Source: an uncultured Cellvibrio sp. (lineage in GTDB: Bacteria; Pseudomonadota; Gammaproteobacteria; Pseudomonadales; Cellvibrionaceae). Taken from it: a DNA stretch of 63,408 bases. Positions 51,702-60,762 of this stretch are shown one piece after another. The stretch is from assembly GCA_937958105.1 (NCBI GenBank), contig CALFXJ010000022.1, positions 1-63,408 on the forward strand, read 5' to 3'. The notes under the pieces were generated by a model. That model did no database searches. It saw only the letters and a list, made by a program, of their open reading frames with translations, and was not told the origin of the DNA. Numbering within the stretch: the stretch's first letter is position 1; every line of letters begins with the position of its first letter. A program made the translations under genes and the position numbers.

Positions 51702-53753
51702 TTAGCCTAGCGGCGTAATAGAGTCTTCGCGCAGGGTTGCGCCAAAGTGTTCAATCAACTGCTGAACAATGGGGTCATTCTTGATAGAGGCAACAGCCTC
51801 TGCCTGACGTTCCTGACGCAGGCGGACCGCAATGGCGGCAGGGGTTTCCGCCGTGACCTTGCCCGGCTGTATGACCACCTTCACCCGCTCAATAAAATAA
51901 TCGCTCAACAGATCCGCGAGGCGCTGCTGATGCCCTTCGTCATACAGCGTACTGTTGGCCTCATCCAAAATAAAATGAAACTGGGTGCCCTGCCGTCCCA
52001 CCAGCTGACAGTTGGATGCTGTGCTCTGCAGAATGCCGGTCACCCCCAGTCCAAGATAAATCTGCGGCCAGGTGTCCGGACCCACCTGCTCCAAGGGGAC
52101 TTTTTCCACGGGAGCCTTTTGAACTGCCGGAGCTGCACTTACCGGCGCCACGGGGGCTGAAGCCTGGGGAACAGGTGATGGTGTAACCGGAGATTCCGCC
52201 ATCGGTGTCGGTGCACTGACTGGCGGCGCAGGTGCCGCTTCAGGCTTTTTTGGAGGAATATCCTCGCGGCCGTAGTCCGCCGGCGCCTGCAGGTATTCTG
52301 CATAATCCGCCGCCGTGTCAGCGTTGTCGTAAGGACCGTCAAAAGGCGGCGGCTCCGGCGCAACAGGTGGCTGAACCGATGCCTGCTGCATTGGCGAGGC
52401 TTGAGGCGATGTCTGTTGGGCTGGAGCCGGTGTTTCTGGAGCGGGCGCGTGGCTTGTGGCCTGCGCGACTTCCGACCCAGTCTGCTCAATATGTGGAGCT
52501 GGCCTTTCTGGTTCGGTCGTTATCGAGGGCACTGGCGATGAGGGCGCTGCTGCCTCGGGTTTGGGAGCCATTGTAGCGGCCGGCGGTGCCGGCTCTGCCG
52601 ACGATGCCGAAAGGGGAGCTGGTTCCCTTGTAGACGATGGCAGGCTCTGCGTAGGCACTTCAAGGACACCCTGGGGTTTGAATGCCAGCATGCGCAGCAG
52701 GACCATCTCAAACCCCGCGCGAGGGTCCGGCGCAAGCGGCAGGTCGCGGCGTCCGAGTAAGGCTGTCTGGTAGAACAACTGGACATCTTCCGGCGGCAGC
52801 GATTGCGCCAGATTCATGATGCGCTCGCGGTCACCGTAGCTGTTGTCCACCGCTTCGGGCAGAGCCTGAGCGATGGCAATCCGATGCAGGATCGACAGCA
52901 TTTCCGCCAGTGCACTGGCATAGTCGGGGGCATGTTCGGACATCCGCTCAACCGCCGCCAGCAGGGCGCGCCCATCGAGCGAGGCCAGTGCATTGACGAT
53001 TTCGTAGACGGCGCCCTGGTCAATAGTGCCCAGCATGGCGCGCACTTCGGCCTCGGTAATCTTACCGGAGCCGTAGGCAATGGCCTGATCGGTAAGGCTC
53101 ATGGCATCCCGCATACTGCCATCAGCTGAACGTCCCAGCTGCCACAAGGCGGATTCCTCGTAAGGCACCAGTTCTTTCTCCAGCACAAATTTCAGGTGCT
53201 GGACGATCCGCTCAGGATTCATGTTCTTGAGGTTGAACTGCAGGCAGCGCGACAGGATAGTCATCGGCAGCTTCTGCGGATCGGTAGTAGCCAGGAGGAA
53301 TTTAACGTGGGGTGGCGGCTCCTCAAGCGTCTTGAGCAGCGCGTTAAAGCTGCTGTTGGAGAGCATGTGGACTTCGTCGATGAGATAAACCTTATAGCGG
53401 CCACGGGTCGGGGCGTACTGCACGTTTTCGAGCAATTCCCGGGTATCTTCCACCTTGGTACGGGACGCCGCGTCCACCTCGATCAGGTCCACAAACCGGC
53501 CTTCTGCGATCTCGCGGCAGGCGGAACACTGGCCACAGGGTTCGGAGCTGACCCCGGTCTCGCAGTTCAGACATTTGGCGAGGATGCGGGCGATGGTGGT
53601 TTTACCCACTCCACGGGTGCCGGTGAACAGATAAGCGTGGTGTAAACGATTGTGGTCCAGCGCATTGATCAACGCCTGCAATACGTGCTCCTGCCCCACC
53701 ATCTCACGGAAGATGCGAGGACGCCATTTACGGGCCAGGACTTGATAACTCAT
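51702..53753 (-). CDS. dnaX: DNA polymerase III subunits tau and gamma
   Basis: DnaX is the clamp-loader ATPase. The full-length tau form is 683 residues. The AAA+ domain has Walker A GTRGVGKTT, the zinc-binding cysteines CLNCETGV, CGQCSACREIAEG, Walker B LIDEVHMLS, and sensor LLATTDPQKLP. A long Pro/Ala-rich linker (about 370-570) precedes the C-terminal tau domain that binds DnaE. A slippery A AAA AAG heptamer with a downstream hairpin and an immediate -1 frame TGA lies at 52223-52251; frameshifting there would give a gamma form of about 504 residues. The 4.5S RNA gene is just upstream on the same strand. It heads the leftward operon ending at 48375. Confidence 0.97.
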   Translation of the reverse strand: MSYQVLARKWRPRIFREMVGQEHVLQALINALDHNRLHHAYLFTGTRGVGKTTIARILAKCLNCETGVSSEPCGQCSACREIAEGRFVDLIEVDAASRTKVEDTRELLENVQYAPTRGRYKVYLIDEVHMLSNSSFNALLKTLEEPPPHVKFLLATTDPQKLPMTILSRCLQFNLKNMNPERIVQHLKFVLEKELVPYEESALWQLGRSADGSMRDAMSLTDQAIAYGSGKITEAEVRAMLGTIDQGAVYEIVNALASLDGRALLAAVERMSEHAPDYASALAEMLSILHRIAIAQALPEAVDNSYGDRERIMNLAQSLPPEDVQLFYQTALLGRRDLPLAPDPRAGFEMVLLRMLAFKPQGVLEVPTQSLPSSTREPAPLSASSAEPAPPAATMAPKPEAAAPSSPVPSITTEPERPAPHIEQTGSEVAQATSHAPAPETPAPAQQTSPQASPMQQASVQPPVAPEPPPFDGPYDNADTAADYAEYLQAPADYGREDIPPKKPEAAPAPPVSAPTPMAESPVTPSPVPQASAPVAPVSAAPAVQKAPVEKVPLEQVGPDTWPQIYLGLGVTGILQSTASNCQLVGRQGTQFHFILDEANSTLYDEGHQQRLADLLSDYFIERVKVVIQPGKVTAETPAAIAVRLRQERQAEAVASIKNDPIVQQLIEHFGATLREDSITPLG
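52223..52251 (-). promoter_or_regulatory. Programmed -1 ribosomal frameshift site in dnaX
   Basis: On the minus strand the codons CCA AAA AAG contain A AAA AAG (52251-52245). Slipping back one base gives GCC then TGA (stop at 52242-52240). Six bases after the heptamer a GCGGC/GCCGC hairpin (52238-52223) can stall the ribosome. Upstream, GAGGATATTCCTC can give a Shine-Dalgarno-like or hairpin element. This is the E. coli dnaX architecture, where tau and gamma are made from one gene. Confidence 0.75.
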
Positions 53754-53891
53754 GCGATGGCTACTCTCCGGGGAAAATCGTGCCGGGGATTATAGCGGCC
53801 AGCGGCAGAAATAAACATAAAAGAGGGAGAGAAGGCGCGCAGGAAAAACAATCGACGGTGGTGCAGGGGAAATCGGGGAGAGATGGGTGGC

Positions 53892-53988
<97 letters not shown>

Positions 53989-54288
53989 AAGGTCACCATT
54001 ACAGCTTGCATTTCGGTGGAGCCAGTATGCAAGAGGCGCGCATTATCCGCAGTTTGCATAGTCAATGCAAGGCGCTTACCGCACCGGATGATTTTCTATG
54101 CGGTGAAACCCACGAAAAGGCCAGGAGGAAAACCCTCGTTCCGTACAGCAGTATCGGCAAAATCCGCCATATTTAGGGCTTTCCGTGTCTTCCGCCACTT
54201 GTTATTTCCTTTTTTGGCCGTATTCATCTAGGCTTGCGCTGAGAAAATGTCAGCAGTCAATTTGTCCCCACAACAGGAGTTAGACCCT

Positions 54289-54786
54289 ATGGCAACAGTG
54301 ACCCTCAAAGGAAATCCTTTTAATACCAACGGCAACCTGCCCTCCAGTGGTAGCCAGGCCCCCTCATTCAAACTGGTTAAAACCGATTTGTCCGAAGTCG
54401 CGCTGGAGGATTTGAAAGGCAAGCGTGTTGTACTGAACATCTTCCCCAGCGTCGATACTCCGACCTGCGCGACCTCAGTGCGGACTTTTAATGCTGAAGC
54501 GAGCAAACTGGATAACACTGTCGTCGTCTGCGCTTCCCAGGATCTGCCCTTTGCCCTGGCACGTTTCTGCGGTGCTGAAGGTCTGGACAAAGTGATTCCG
54601 GCATCAGCCTTCCGCTCCAGCTTCGCCAGCGATTACGGCGTAAAACTGGTCGACGGCCCGCTGGCTGGCCTGACTGCCCGGGCGGTAGTGGTCATCGGTG
54701 AAGACGGAAAAGTACTGCATACTGAACTAGTCAGCGAAGTCGCCCACGAGCCTAATTATGAGGCGGCCCTGAAAGCTTTAGCTTGA
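54289..54786 (+). CDS. tpx: Thiol peroxidase (Tpx)
   Basis: Tpx is a periplasm- or cytosol-located atypical 2-Cys peroxiredoxin that reduces hydroperoxides with thioredoxin. The ATG at MATVTLKGNPF, preceded by AGGAG, gives 165 residues; an upstream in-frame start is not family-like. The peroxidatic Cys60 is in SVDTPTCATSVRTF and the resolving Cys94 in LARFCGAEG, the same positions as E. coli Tpx within one residue. A GGCGGCAGGT/ACCTGCCGCC hairpin lies 50 bases downstream. Confidence 0.97.
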   Translation: MATVTLKGNPFNTNGNLPSSGSQAPSFKLVKTDLSEVALEDLKGKRVVLNIFPSVDTPTCATSVRTFNAEASKLDNTVVVCASQDLPFALARFCGAEGLDKVIPASAFRSSFASDYGVKLVDGPLAGLTARAVVVIGEDGKVLHTELVSEVAHEPNYEAALKALA

Positions 54787-54837
54787 TCTTGCCCTCCCTT
54801 TTTCAGATGACCGGCCAAGGCTGCTCATCCTGAACCC

Positions 54838-54866
54838 GGCGGCAGGTACTTCGGAAACCTGCCGCC
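54838..54866 (+). terminator. Hairpin after tpx, possible terminator
   Basis: GGCGGCAGGT and ACCTGCCGCC form a perfect 10-bp stem with a nine-base loop. There is no T run afterwards, so it may be a Rho-dependent or processing structure instead. Confidence 0.4.
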
Positions 54867-55006
54867 CGAATGAAATCCCTTCTTCTCTCACTGGATCTGC
54901 ACGGCAGCCGTCGATCAACCCATTTTTCTATCGCAGAAATACCTCCCGCTGTTGTCACAGGCTCATGACGCCTCGTCTTCACCCGGCCAGATTTCAAGGA
55001 GGTCCC

Positions 55007-56686
55007 ATGCCCTACAACCGTCGCTCCCGGCATATTACCCAGGGGGTAGCCCGCGCCCCTAATCGTTCCATGTACTACGCCATGGGTTACCGTAAAGACG
55101 ACTTTGACAAGCCCATGGTGGGTGTAGCCAATGCCCATTCCACCATCACGCCCTGTAACTCGGGACTGCAGAAACTGGCCGATGCGGCCATTGCGGCCAT
55201 CGCTGAGGCCGGTGGTAATCCCCAGGTATTCGGCACCCCTACCATCTCCGATGGGATGTCCATGGGTACAGAAGGCATGAAGTATTCCCTGATCTCCCGC
55301 GAGGTCATTGCGGACTGCATTGAGACCTGCGTTCAGGGACAGTGGATGGACGGTGTTCTGGTCATCGGTGGCTGCGACAAGAACATGCCGGGTGGGATGA
55401 TGGCGATGGCACGGACTAACGTGCCCAGCATCTACGTATACGGCGGGACCATAAAACCAGGCCATTGGCAGGGACGCGATCTGAATATCGTTTCGGTGTT
55501 TGAAGCGGTTGGCGCATACACGGCCGACCGTATCGATGCGGTGGAGTTCGAGGCCATTGAGCGACACGCCTGCCCTTCCAGCGGATCCTGCGGTGGCATG
55601 TACACTGCCAATACCATGAGCGCATCTTTCGAGGCACTGGGAATGTCGTTGCTGGGATCATCCACCATGGCCAATACCGATGCCGAGAAGGTGACCAGTG
55701 CTGCCGCCTCGGGCCGCGTATTGCTGGAAGCCATAAAAAGGGATCTCAAACCGCGGGACATTATTACGCGCGATGCGATTGCCAATGCGGTGGCCCTGAT
55801 CATGGCTGTCGGCGGTTCCACCAATGCAGTATTGCATTATCTGGCTATTGCGCGGGCTGCCGAGGTGGAATGGACGCTCGATGATTTCGAGCGGGTACGC
55901 CAGCGAGTGCCGGTGCTGTGTGACCTCAAACCATCCGGCCGTTACCTGGCTGTGGATCTGCATCGGGCAGGAGGTGTACCGCGGGTATTGAAGGCGCTGC
56001 TGGACGCCGGGCTGCTGCACGGTGATTGTCTGACCATCACCGGCCGCACCCTCGCGGAAGAGCTTCGCAGCCTGCCTGCCCCGACACCCGATGCCCCTCC
56101 GGTAATTTATCCGGTATCAGCACCGATCTACCCGGAAGGCCACCTTGCCATCCTCAAAGGTAATCTGGCGGAGCAAGGAGCTGTCGCAAAGATAACCGGA
56201 CTCAAAACACCTAAAATCACTGGCCCGGCGCGGGTTTTCAACGATGAAGCCAGCGCAATGGATGCCATCCTCAATGACCGGATTCGCGCTGGCGATGTGC
56301 TGGTGCTGCGCTACCTGGGTCCCAGAGGTGGTCCTGGGATGCCGGAGATGCTGGCGCCAACCTCGGCCCTGATCGGCAAGGGGCTGGGCGAAAGCGTGGG
56401 ACTGCTTACCGACGGGCGCTTTTCCGGCGGCACCTGGGGCATGGTGGTGGGGCACGTGGCACCGGAAGCCTACGCCGGAGGCACCATTGCGCTGGTGCAG
56501 GACGGCGACCTGATCACCATCGATGCGGAGACCCTCAGCCTGCACCTGCATGTAAACGATGAGGAACTTGCAGCCCGGCGGGCGGAATGGAAGCATCCGG
56601 AACCCCGTTATACGCGGGGCGTTTTAGCAAAATTCGCCCGGCTGGCACGCCCTGCCAACGAAGGCGCCACTACCGGCGATGGTTAA
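55007..56686 (+). CDS. ilvD: Dihydroxy-acid dehydratase
   Basis: IlvD makes 2-keto acids in the valine, isoleucine and pantothenate pathways. The start MPYNRRSRHITQGVARAPNR has AAGGAGG upstream, giving 559 residues of the shorter IlvD class. Iron-sulfur cysteines lie in TPCNSG, GGCDKNMPGG and PSSGSCGGMYTANTM. Further motifs are PTISDGMSMGTEGMKYSLIS and LTDGRFSGGTWGMVVGHVAPEA near the C-terminus. Its TAA stop overlaps the convergent metR stop within TTAA. Confidence 0.96.
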   Translation: MPYNRRSRHITQGVARAPNRSMYYAMGYRKDDFDKPMVGVANAHSTITPCNSGLQKLADAAIAAIAEAGGNPQVFGTPTISDGMSMGTEGMKYSLISREVIADCIETCVQGQWMDGVLVIGGCDKNMPGGMMAMARTNVPSIYVYGGTIKPGHWQGRDLNIVSVFEAVGAYTADRIDAVEFEAIERHACPSSGSCGGMYTANTMSASFEALGMSLLGSSTMANTDAEKVTSAAASGRVLLEAIKRDLKPRDIITRDAIANAVALIMAVGGSTNAVLHYLAIARAAEVEWTLDDFERVRQRVPVLCDLKPSGRYLAVDLHRAGGVPRVLKALLDAGLLHGDCLTITGRTLAEELRSLPAPTPDAPPVIYPVSAPIYPEGHLAILKGNLAEQGAVAKITGLKTPKITGPARVFNDEASAMDAILNDRIRAGDVLVLRYLGPRGGPGMPEMLAPTSALIGKGLGESVGLLTDGRFSGGTWGMVVGHVAPEAYAGGTIALVQDGDLITIDAETLSLHLHVNDEELAARRAEWKHPEPRYTRGVLAKFARLARPANEGATTGDG

Positions 56687-57600
56687 CCCGGCGGCCGAAC
56701 CCCCGCGAGGTTCTTCAGGCAGTGCGCCTTGGCCAACTTGAGGAAATCCTGCACAAAAGGCGCGCTCAATTGCTCTTCACGGAGCGCTGCGTAAAGCGTG
56801 GGCCATATCCCTTGTTCACCGGCAGAACGCACGCTGATCAAGGACTGATCAACGTATTCCGCCAGAACCCAGTTGGGCAAGGCACAGACCCCGCGCCCAC
56901 TGACCACCAGCTGCACCATCATCAGTGTTAATTCGGAAGTCCGGACACCAGCTGGCACAATACCGGCTGGATCGAGGAAATATTTGAAAATATCCAGGCG
57001 ATTTCGCTCCACCGGGTAGGTAATGATTGTCTGGTCCGCCAGGTCCTCCGGCTGCAGGAATCCTTTGGGGTGGAGCGGATGCTGGTTGGCGATCGCTATC
57101 TGCATTTCGTAGCTGAATAGAGGGACATACTCTACCCCCTTCAAAGGCAAGGGGTCTGAGGTAATCACCAGGTCCACCTCTCCCTGCGCCAGGGCTGGTA
57201 AAGGTTCGAAGGTAAAACCACTGGAGAAATCCAGTTCAATGGCCGGCCATTGATTGCGATAAACCTCCACCGTCGGCATCAGCCAGTTGAAGCAGCTATG
57301 GCATTCGATGGCCATATATAAACGCCCTGCCTCACCATGCAGCAGCTTTTGCAGATCCCGCTCGGCCTCGCTGACTTTGGCAGTAACCTCATCGGCCAGA
57401 AGCAACAGCCGCTTGCCCGCTTCCGTGAAGCGTAACGGCCGGCTTTTGCGCACAAACAGCTCACACTCCAACCGGCTTTCCAGCTCCTTGAGCTGATGGG
57501 ACAGCGCCGACTGGGTGAGAAACAGCCGCTCCGCCGCCTCCACCAGACTCCCGGTCTCGCGCAGTGCAATAAGCGTCTTCAAATGGCGGATTTCAATCAT
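56683..57600 (-). CDS. metR: LysR-family regulator MetR
   Basis: MetR activates methionine genes such as metE, with homocysteine as coregulator. The 305-residue protein starts at MIEIRHLKTLIALRETGSLV with GAGGTC upstream and has the LysR winged helix (SLVEAAERLFLTQSALSHQ, about 18-36) and a substrate-binding domain containing FTFEPLPALAQGEVDLVITSDPLP and HPLHPKGF. It is divergent from metE, its likely target. The MetR-metE spacer contains two inverted repeats of an interspersed type and TGAA/TTCA half sites (TTCATGTTTAACCTGAA near 57791) that could be MetR sites. Confidence 0.94.
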   Translation of the reverse strand: MIEIRHLKTLIALRETGSLVEAAERLFLTQSALSHQLKELESRLECELFVRKSRPLRFTEAGKRLLLLADEVTAKVSEAERDLQKLLHGEAGRLYMAIECHSCFNWLMPTVEVYRNQWPAIELDFSSGFTFEPLPALAQGEVDLVITSDPLPLKGVEYVPLFSYEMQIAIANQHPLHPKGFLQPEDLADQTIITYPVERNRLDIFKYFLDPAGIVPAGVRTSELTLMMVQLVVSGRGVCALPNWVLAEYVDQSLISVRSAGEQGIWPTLYAALREEQLSAPFVQDFLKLAKAHCLKNLAGVRPPG

Positions 57601-57652
57601 AACGACCTCATCAGGTGATACATCTCGTTGCGGCGGATTAGCCCTATTAGTT

Positions 57653-57736
57653 GTCGGGTTATGCCTTTGGCTAACCCGACCTACGCCGAAACCTGGAAAT
57701 GTAGGTTGGGTTAGCAGCGCCGCTGCGTAACCCAAC
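57653..57736. repeat. Two adjacent GGGTTA/TAACCC inverted-repeat elements in the metR-metE spacer
   Basis: The first element has GTCGGGTTA and TAACCCGAC around a 10-base loop (57653-57680). The second has GTTGGGTTAGCAGCG and its complement CGCTGC(G)TAACCCAAC (57705-57736), a long nearly perfect stem. Elements of this GTAGGTTGGGTTA type are scattered as small interspersed repeats in many proteobacteria. Here they sit between the divergent metR and metE start regions. No transposase is present. Confidence 0.7.
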
Positions 57737-57883
57737 AATACTTGCGGAGCTTCTCACAACTACGCGCGTGCAAGATTAATATAAATTTAATTCATGTTTA
57801 ACCTGAAATTTATCAGTTTGATTCAAGTTAATCACTGCCCCACAATGCCCACCATCGTTAATTGGATAAAAAAGAGGCAAAAA

Positions 57884-60319
57884 ATGTCGGATGCAGCTGT
57901 TTTAGCTCATAACCTGGGCTTTCCCCGCATAGGGGTGGATCGGGAGTTGAAGAAGGCGCTGGAAGCTTACTGGCGCGGGGATATTAATCAGGCTGAACTG
58001 GAGAAGGTGGGCCGGGAACTGCGGCTGCGCCACTGGCAACTACAGGCTGAGGCCGGCCTTGACCTGATTCCTACCGGGGACTTCGCCTGGTATGACCAAG
58101 TACTGACCATGTCAGCGACCTTAGGCAATATTCCCGTCCGCCATCGCCCGGGAGCCGAGGTAAGCGCTCCGGAAGCTGCTCAAGATATTGCCCCCTGCTG
58201 CGGCCACAGCCACACCAGTGCACATCAGCCCGCACCAGCCAGCCCTTGTACGGACGTAGATCTTGATACCCTGTTCCGGGTAGCGCGGGGCCAGGCACCC
58301 ACGGGTCATGCCACCACCGCGTCGGATATGACCAAATGGTTCGATACCAACTATCACTACCTGGTGCCGGAGTTTCACATCGGCCAGACCTTCAGCCTGA
58401 GCTGGCGTCAGATAATTGATGAAACCGCAGAGGCTATCGCCGCCGGTTACACTGTTAAGCCAGTCATCCTCGGCCCCCTCAGTTATCTGTGGCTGGGCAA
58501 GGAGAAAGGCCATGACTTCGACAGGTTCGACCTGCTGGAAAACCTACTGCCGGCTTATGAACAGCTGCTGCAGGCATTGGCAGATGTCGGTGCCACATGG
58601 GTGCAGATCGATGAGCCGATCCTCGTCCTTGACCTGCCCCTCAAATGGCAACAGGCGTTTGAAGCTGTCTACCATCGTCTGCAACACCGCCAGCTGAAAT
58701 TCCTGCTGGCGACCTACTTCGGCGCCTTGGGTGAAAACCTGTCCATTGCCGTGAATCTTCCGGTGGCCGGCCTGCATATTGATGCGGTACGTGCGCCTGA
58801 GCAGGTGCTGCCGGTGATAGATCGGCTGTCGGCGCATAAGATCCTGTCGGTCGGCATCGTCGACGGGCGCAATGTCTGGCGCAATAATCTGGAAAAATCC
58901 CTCACCGCTTTAACGGAGGCCCAGGCCCGCCTCGGTGAACGTTTATGGATAGCTCCTTCCTGCTCACTGTTACATTCGCCGGTTGATCTGGGGCGCGAAG
59001 AGCAACTTAATGCTGAACTTAAAAGCTGGCTGGCCTTTGCACGGCAGAAGATCGACGAAGTCGTAACGCTCAAGACGCTGTTAATCCGCCCCACAGATGC
59101 AGCGGCACAGCAGGCTCTGAGCCAGAGCAATGCTGCTGCCGAGGCGCGGCGCACCTCAGCCCTGATCCACAATCCCGCTGTTCAGGCTCGTCTGCAGGCG
59201 GTAACGCCGCAGGACAGCGAGCGCAGCAGCAGCTTCAGCACACGCATAAAGCAACAGCAGGCCCTGCTGAAGCTGCCACTGTTGCCCACCACAACTATCG
59301 GTTCCTTCCCCCAGACTGATCATATCCGCCAGACCCGCCGCGCTTTTAAGCAAGGCGTGATCGACGAGGCCGAATACGAAAGCCGTATCCGCGAGGAAAT
59401 TGCAGAAGCCATCGCACGCCAGGAAAAGCTGGGGCTTGATGTACTGGTCCACGGCGAAGCAGAACGCAATGACATGGTGGAATACTTTGGTGAACACCTT
59501 AACGGATATGCGTTTACACAGTATGGATGGGTGCAGAGCTACGGTTCCCGGTGTGTCAAACCACCGATTATCTATGGCGACGTGTCCCGTCCAGATCCAA
59601 TCACCCTCCGCTGGGCGCGTTACGCCCAGTCACTGAGTCAAAAGCCAGTTAAAGGCATGCTGACCGGCCCGATTACCATGCTCTTCTGGTCGTTTGTGCG
59701 CGATGATCAGCCCAAGGGAATCACGGCTTTACAGATCGCCCTGGCCTTACGCGATGAAGTGACTGACCTGGAGTCAGCAGGAATCAAGGTGATTCAGATC
59801 GACGAACCGGCCATCCGCGAAGGCTTGCCCCTGCGCCGGAAAGACTGGAAAACCTATCTGGAATGGGCAGTGAAGGCCTTCCGCATCAGCGCCAGCGGCG
59901 TCCAGGACAGCACGCAGATCCACACCCATATGTGCTACTCGGAATTCAATGACATTATCGGTGCCATTGCAGACCTGGATGCGGATGTGATCACCATAGA
60001 AACCTCCCGCTCCGACGGCGAGCTGTTGCAGGCATTTGAGGCCTTTAAGTATCCCAATGATATCGGTCCAGGGGTGTATGACATTCACTCCCCCAACGTG
60101 CCGGAGGTGCAGACCATGGTCAACCTGCTGCGGCGGGCGGCACGGGAGCTGCCGGTTGAGCGCCTGTGGGTCAACCCGGACTGCGGCCTGAAGACCCGTC
60201 GCTGGCCTGAGACCGAAGCAGCACTGGCACGGATGGTGGAAGCGGCGAACATACTGCGGGCCGAATATGGTGAGAAAAATCGCGTTATTACTGAAGTTGA
60301 GACGAGGGAGTTTGCTTGA
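57884..60319 (+). CDS. metE: Cobalamin-independent methionine synthase, with a Cys/His-rich insert
   Basis: MetE transfers a methyl group from 5-methyltetrahydropteroyltriglutamate to homocysteine. The start MSDAAVLAHNLGFPRIGVDR has AGAGGC upstream; an upstream in-frame start is not family-like. The length of 811 exceeds the 753 of E. coli. The catalytic zinc site is in IHTHMCYSEFND and the Cys near CGLKTR at the C-terminus. LPTTTIGSFPQT and VKGMLTGPITM mark the catalytic barrel. An insert at residues 89-123, after NIPVRH, contains Cys105, Cys106, His108, His110, His114 and Cys122 (APCCGHSHTSAH), absent from E. coli. A role in metal binding is inference. Divergent from metR. Confidence 0.95.
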   Translation: MSDAAVLAHNLGFPRIGVDRELKKALEAYWRGDINQAELEKVGRELRLRHWQLQAEAGLDLIPTGDFAWYDQVLTMSATLGNIPVRHRPGAEVSAPEAAQDIAPCCGHSHTSAHQPAPASPCTDVDLDTLFRVARGQAPTGHATTASDMTKWFDTNYHYLVPEFHIGQTFSLSWRQIIDETAEAIAAGYTVKPVILGPLSYLWLGKEKGHDFDRFDLLENLLPAYEQLLQALADVGATWVQIDEPILVLDLPLKWQQAFEAVYHRLQHRQLKFLLATYFGALGENLSIAVNLPVAGLHIDAVRAPEQVLPVIDRLSAHKILSVGIVDGRNVWRNNLEKSLTALTEAQARLGERLWIAPSCSLLHSPVDLGREEQLNAELKSWLAFARQKIDEVVTLKTLLIRPTDAAAQQALSQSNAAAEARRTSALIHNPAVQARLQAVTPQDSERSSSFSTRIKQQQALLKLPLLPTTTIGSFPQTDHIRQTRRAFKQGVIDEAEYESRIREEIAEAIARQEKLGLDVLVHGEAERNDMVEYFGEHLNGYAFTQYGWVQSYGSRCVKPPIIYGDVSRPDPITLRWARYAQSLSQKPVKGMLTGPITMLFWSFVRDDQPKGITALQIALALRDEVTDLESAGIKVIQIDEPAIREGLPLRRKDWKTYLEWAVKAFRISASGVQDSTQIHTHMCYSEFNDIIGAIADLDADVITIETSRSDGELLQAFEAFKYPNDIGPGVYDIHSPNVPEVQTMVNLLRRAARELPVERLWVNPDCGLKTRRWPETEAALARMVEAANILRAEYGEKNRVITEVETREFA

Positions 60320-60371
60320 AGCGAGAGCCAGTGGCCTGACTCAGGTCAGTGCCGCCGCAGGAAAAGATTAA

Positions 60372-60394
60372 GGTCCGGAGAAAACCTCCGGACC
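60372..60394. repeat. Hairpin downstream of metE
   Basis: GGTCCGGAG and CTCCGGACC pair over 9 bp around a five-base loop. On the plus strand no T run follows directly; it may be a weak metE terminator or RNA-stabilising stem. The rest of 60320-60762 holds no gene I can support. Confidence 0.45.
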
Positions 60395-60762
60395 CCAAGC
60401 CAGCGCTTGAAAAAAAATGACAGTAGGGGACTGTCAAGGCTTCATGAACAACGGCCAGATACAGGGGCATCCAGCAGATGGGAGTAACAACAGTCAGTGA
60501 TTCTGCCCTCCGAAGGCTCGGACAACGGAAGACGAATACTCGGCACCCGAACTTATTGTCACATCAACCACAAGATCATCTTAGCTACTTCCCTCACCCC
60601 TCGCAACTACGAACCCATGATCTATTTGAATAAGCTGGTACCGCCTGATAGCCAGTTGATCGTTTCCGGAGTCTTCTGTCTTTTCCGCCTTCTGTGCCTT
60701 TGACCCACTCCAGGTGGTATCATGGCCGCCTTTCCCACTACCACCCAGTCAACCGGCCGCTT

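Noticed and set aside
57601..57883. SAM or cobalamin riboswitch upstream of metE
   Set aside because: No matching conserved core; the stems there belong to interspersed repeats and the divergent MetR gene explains regulation.
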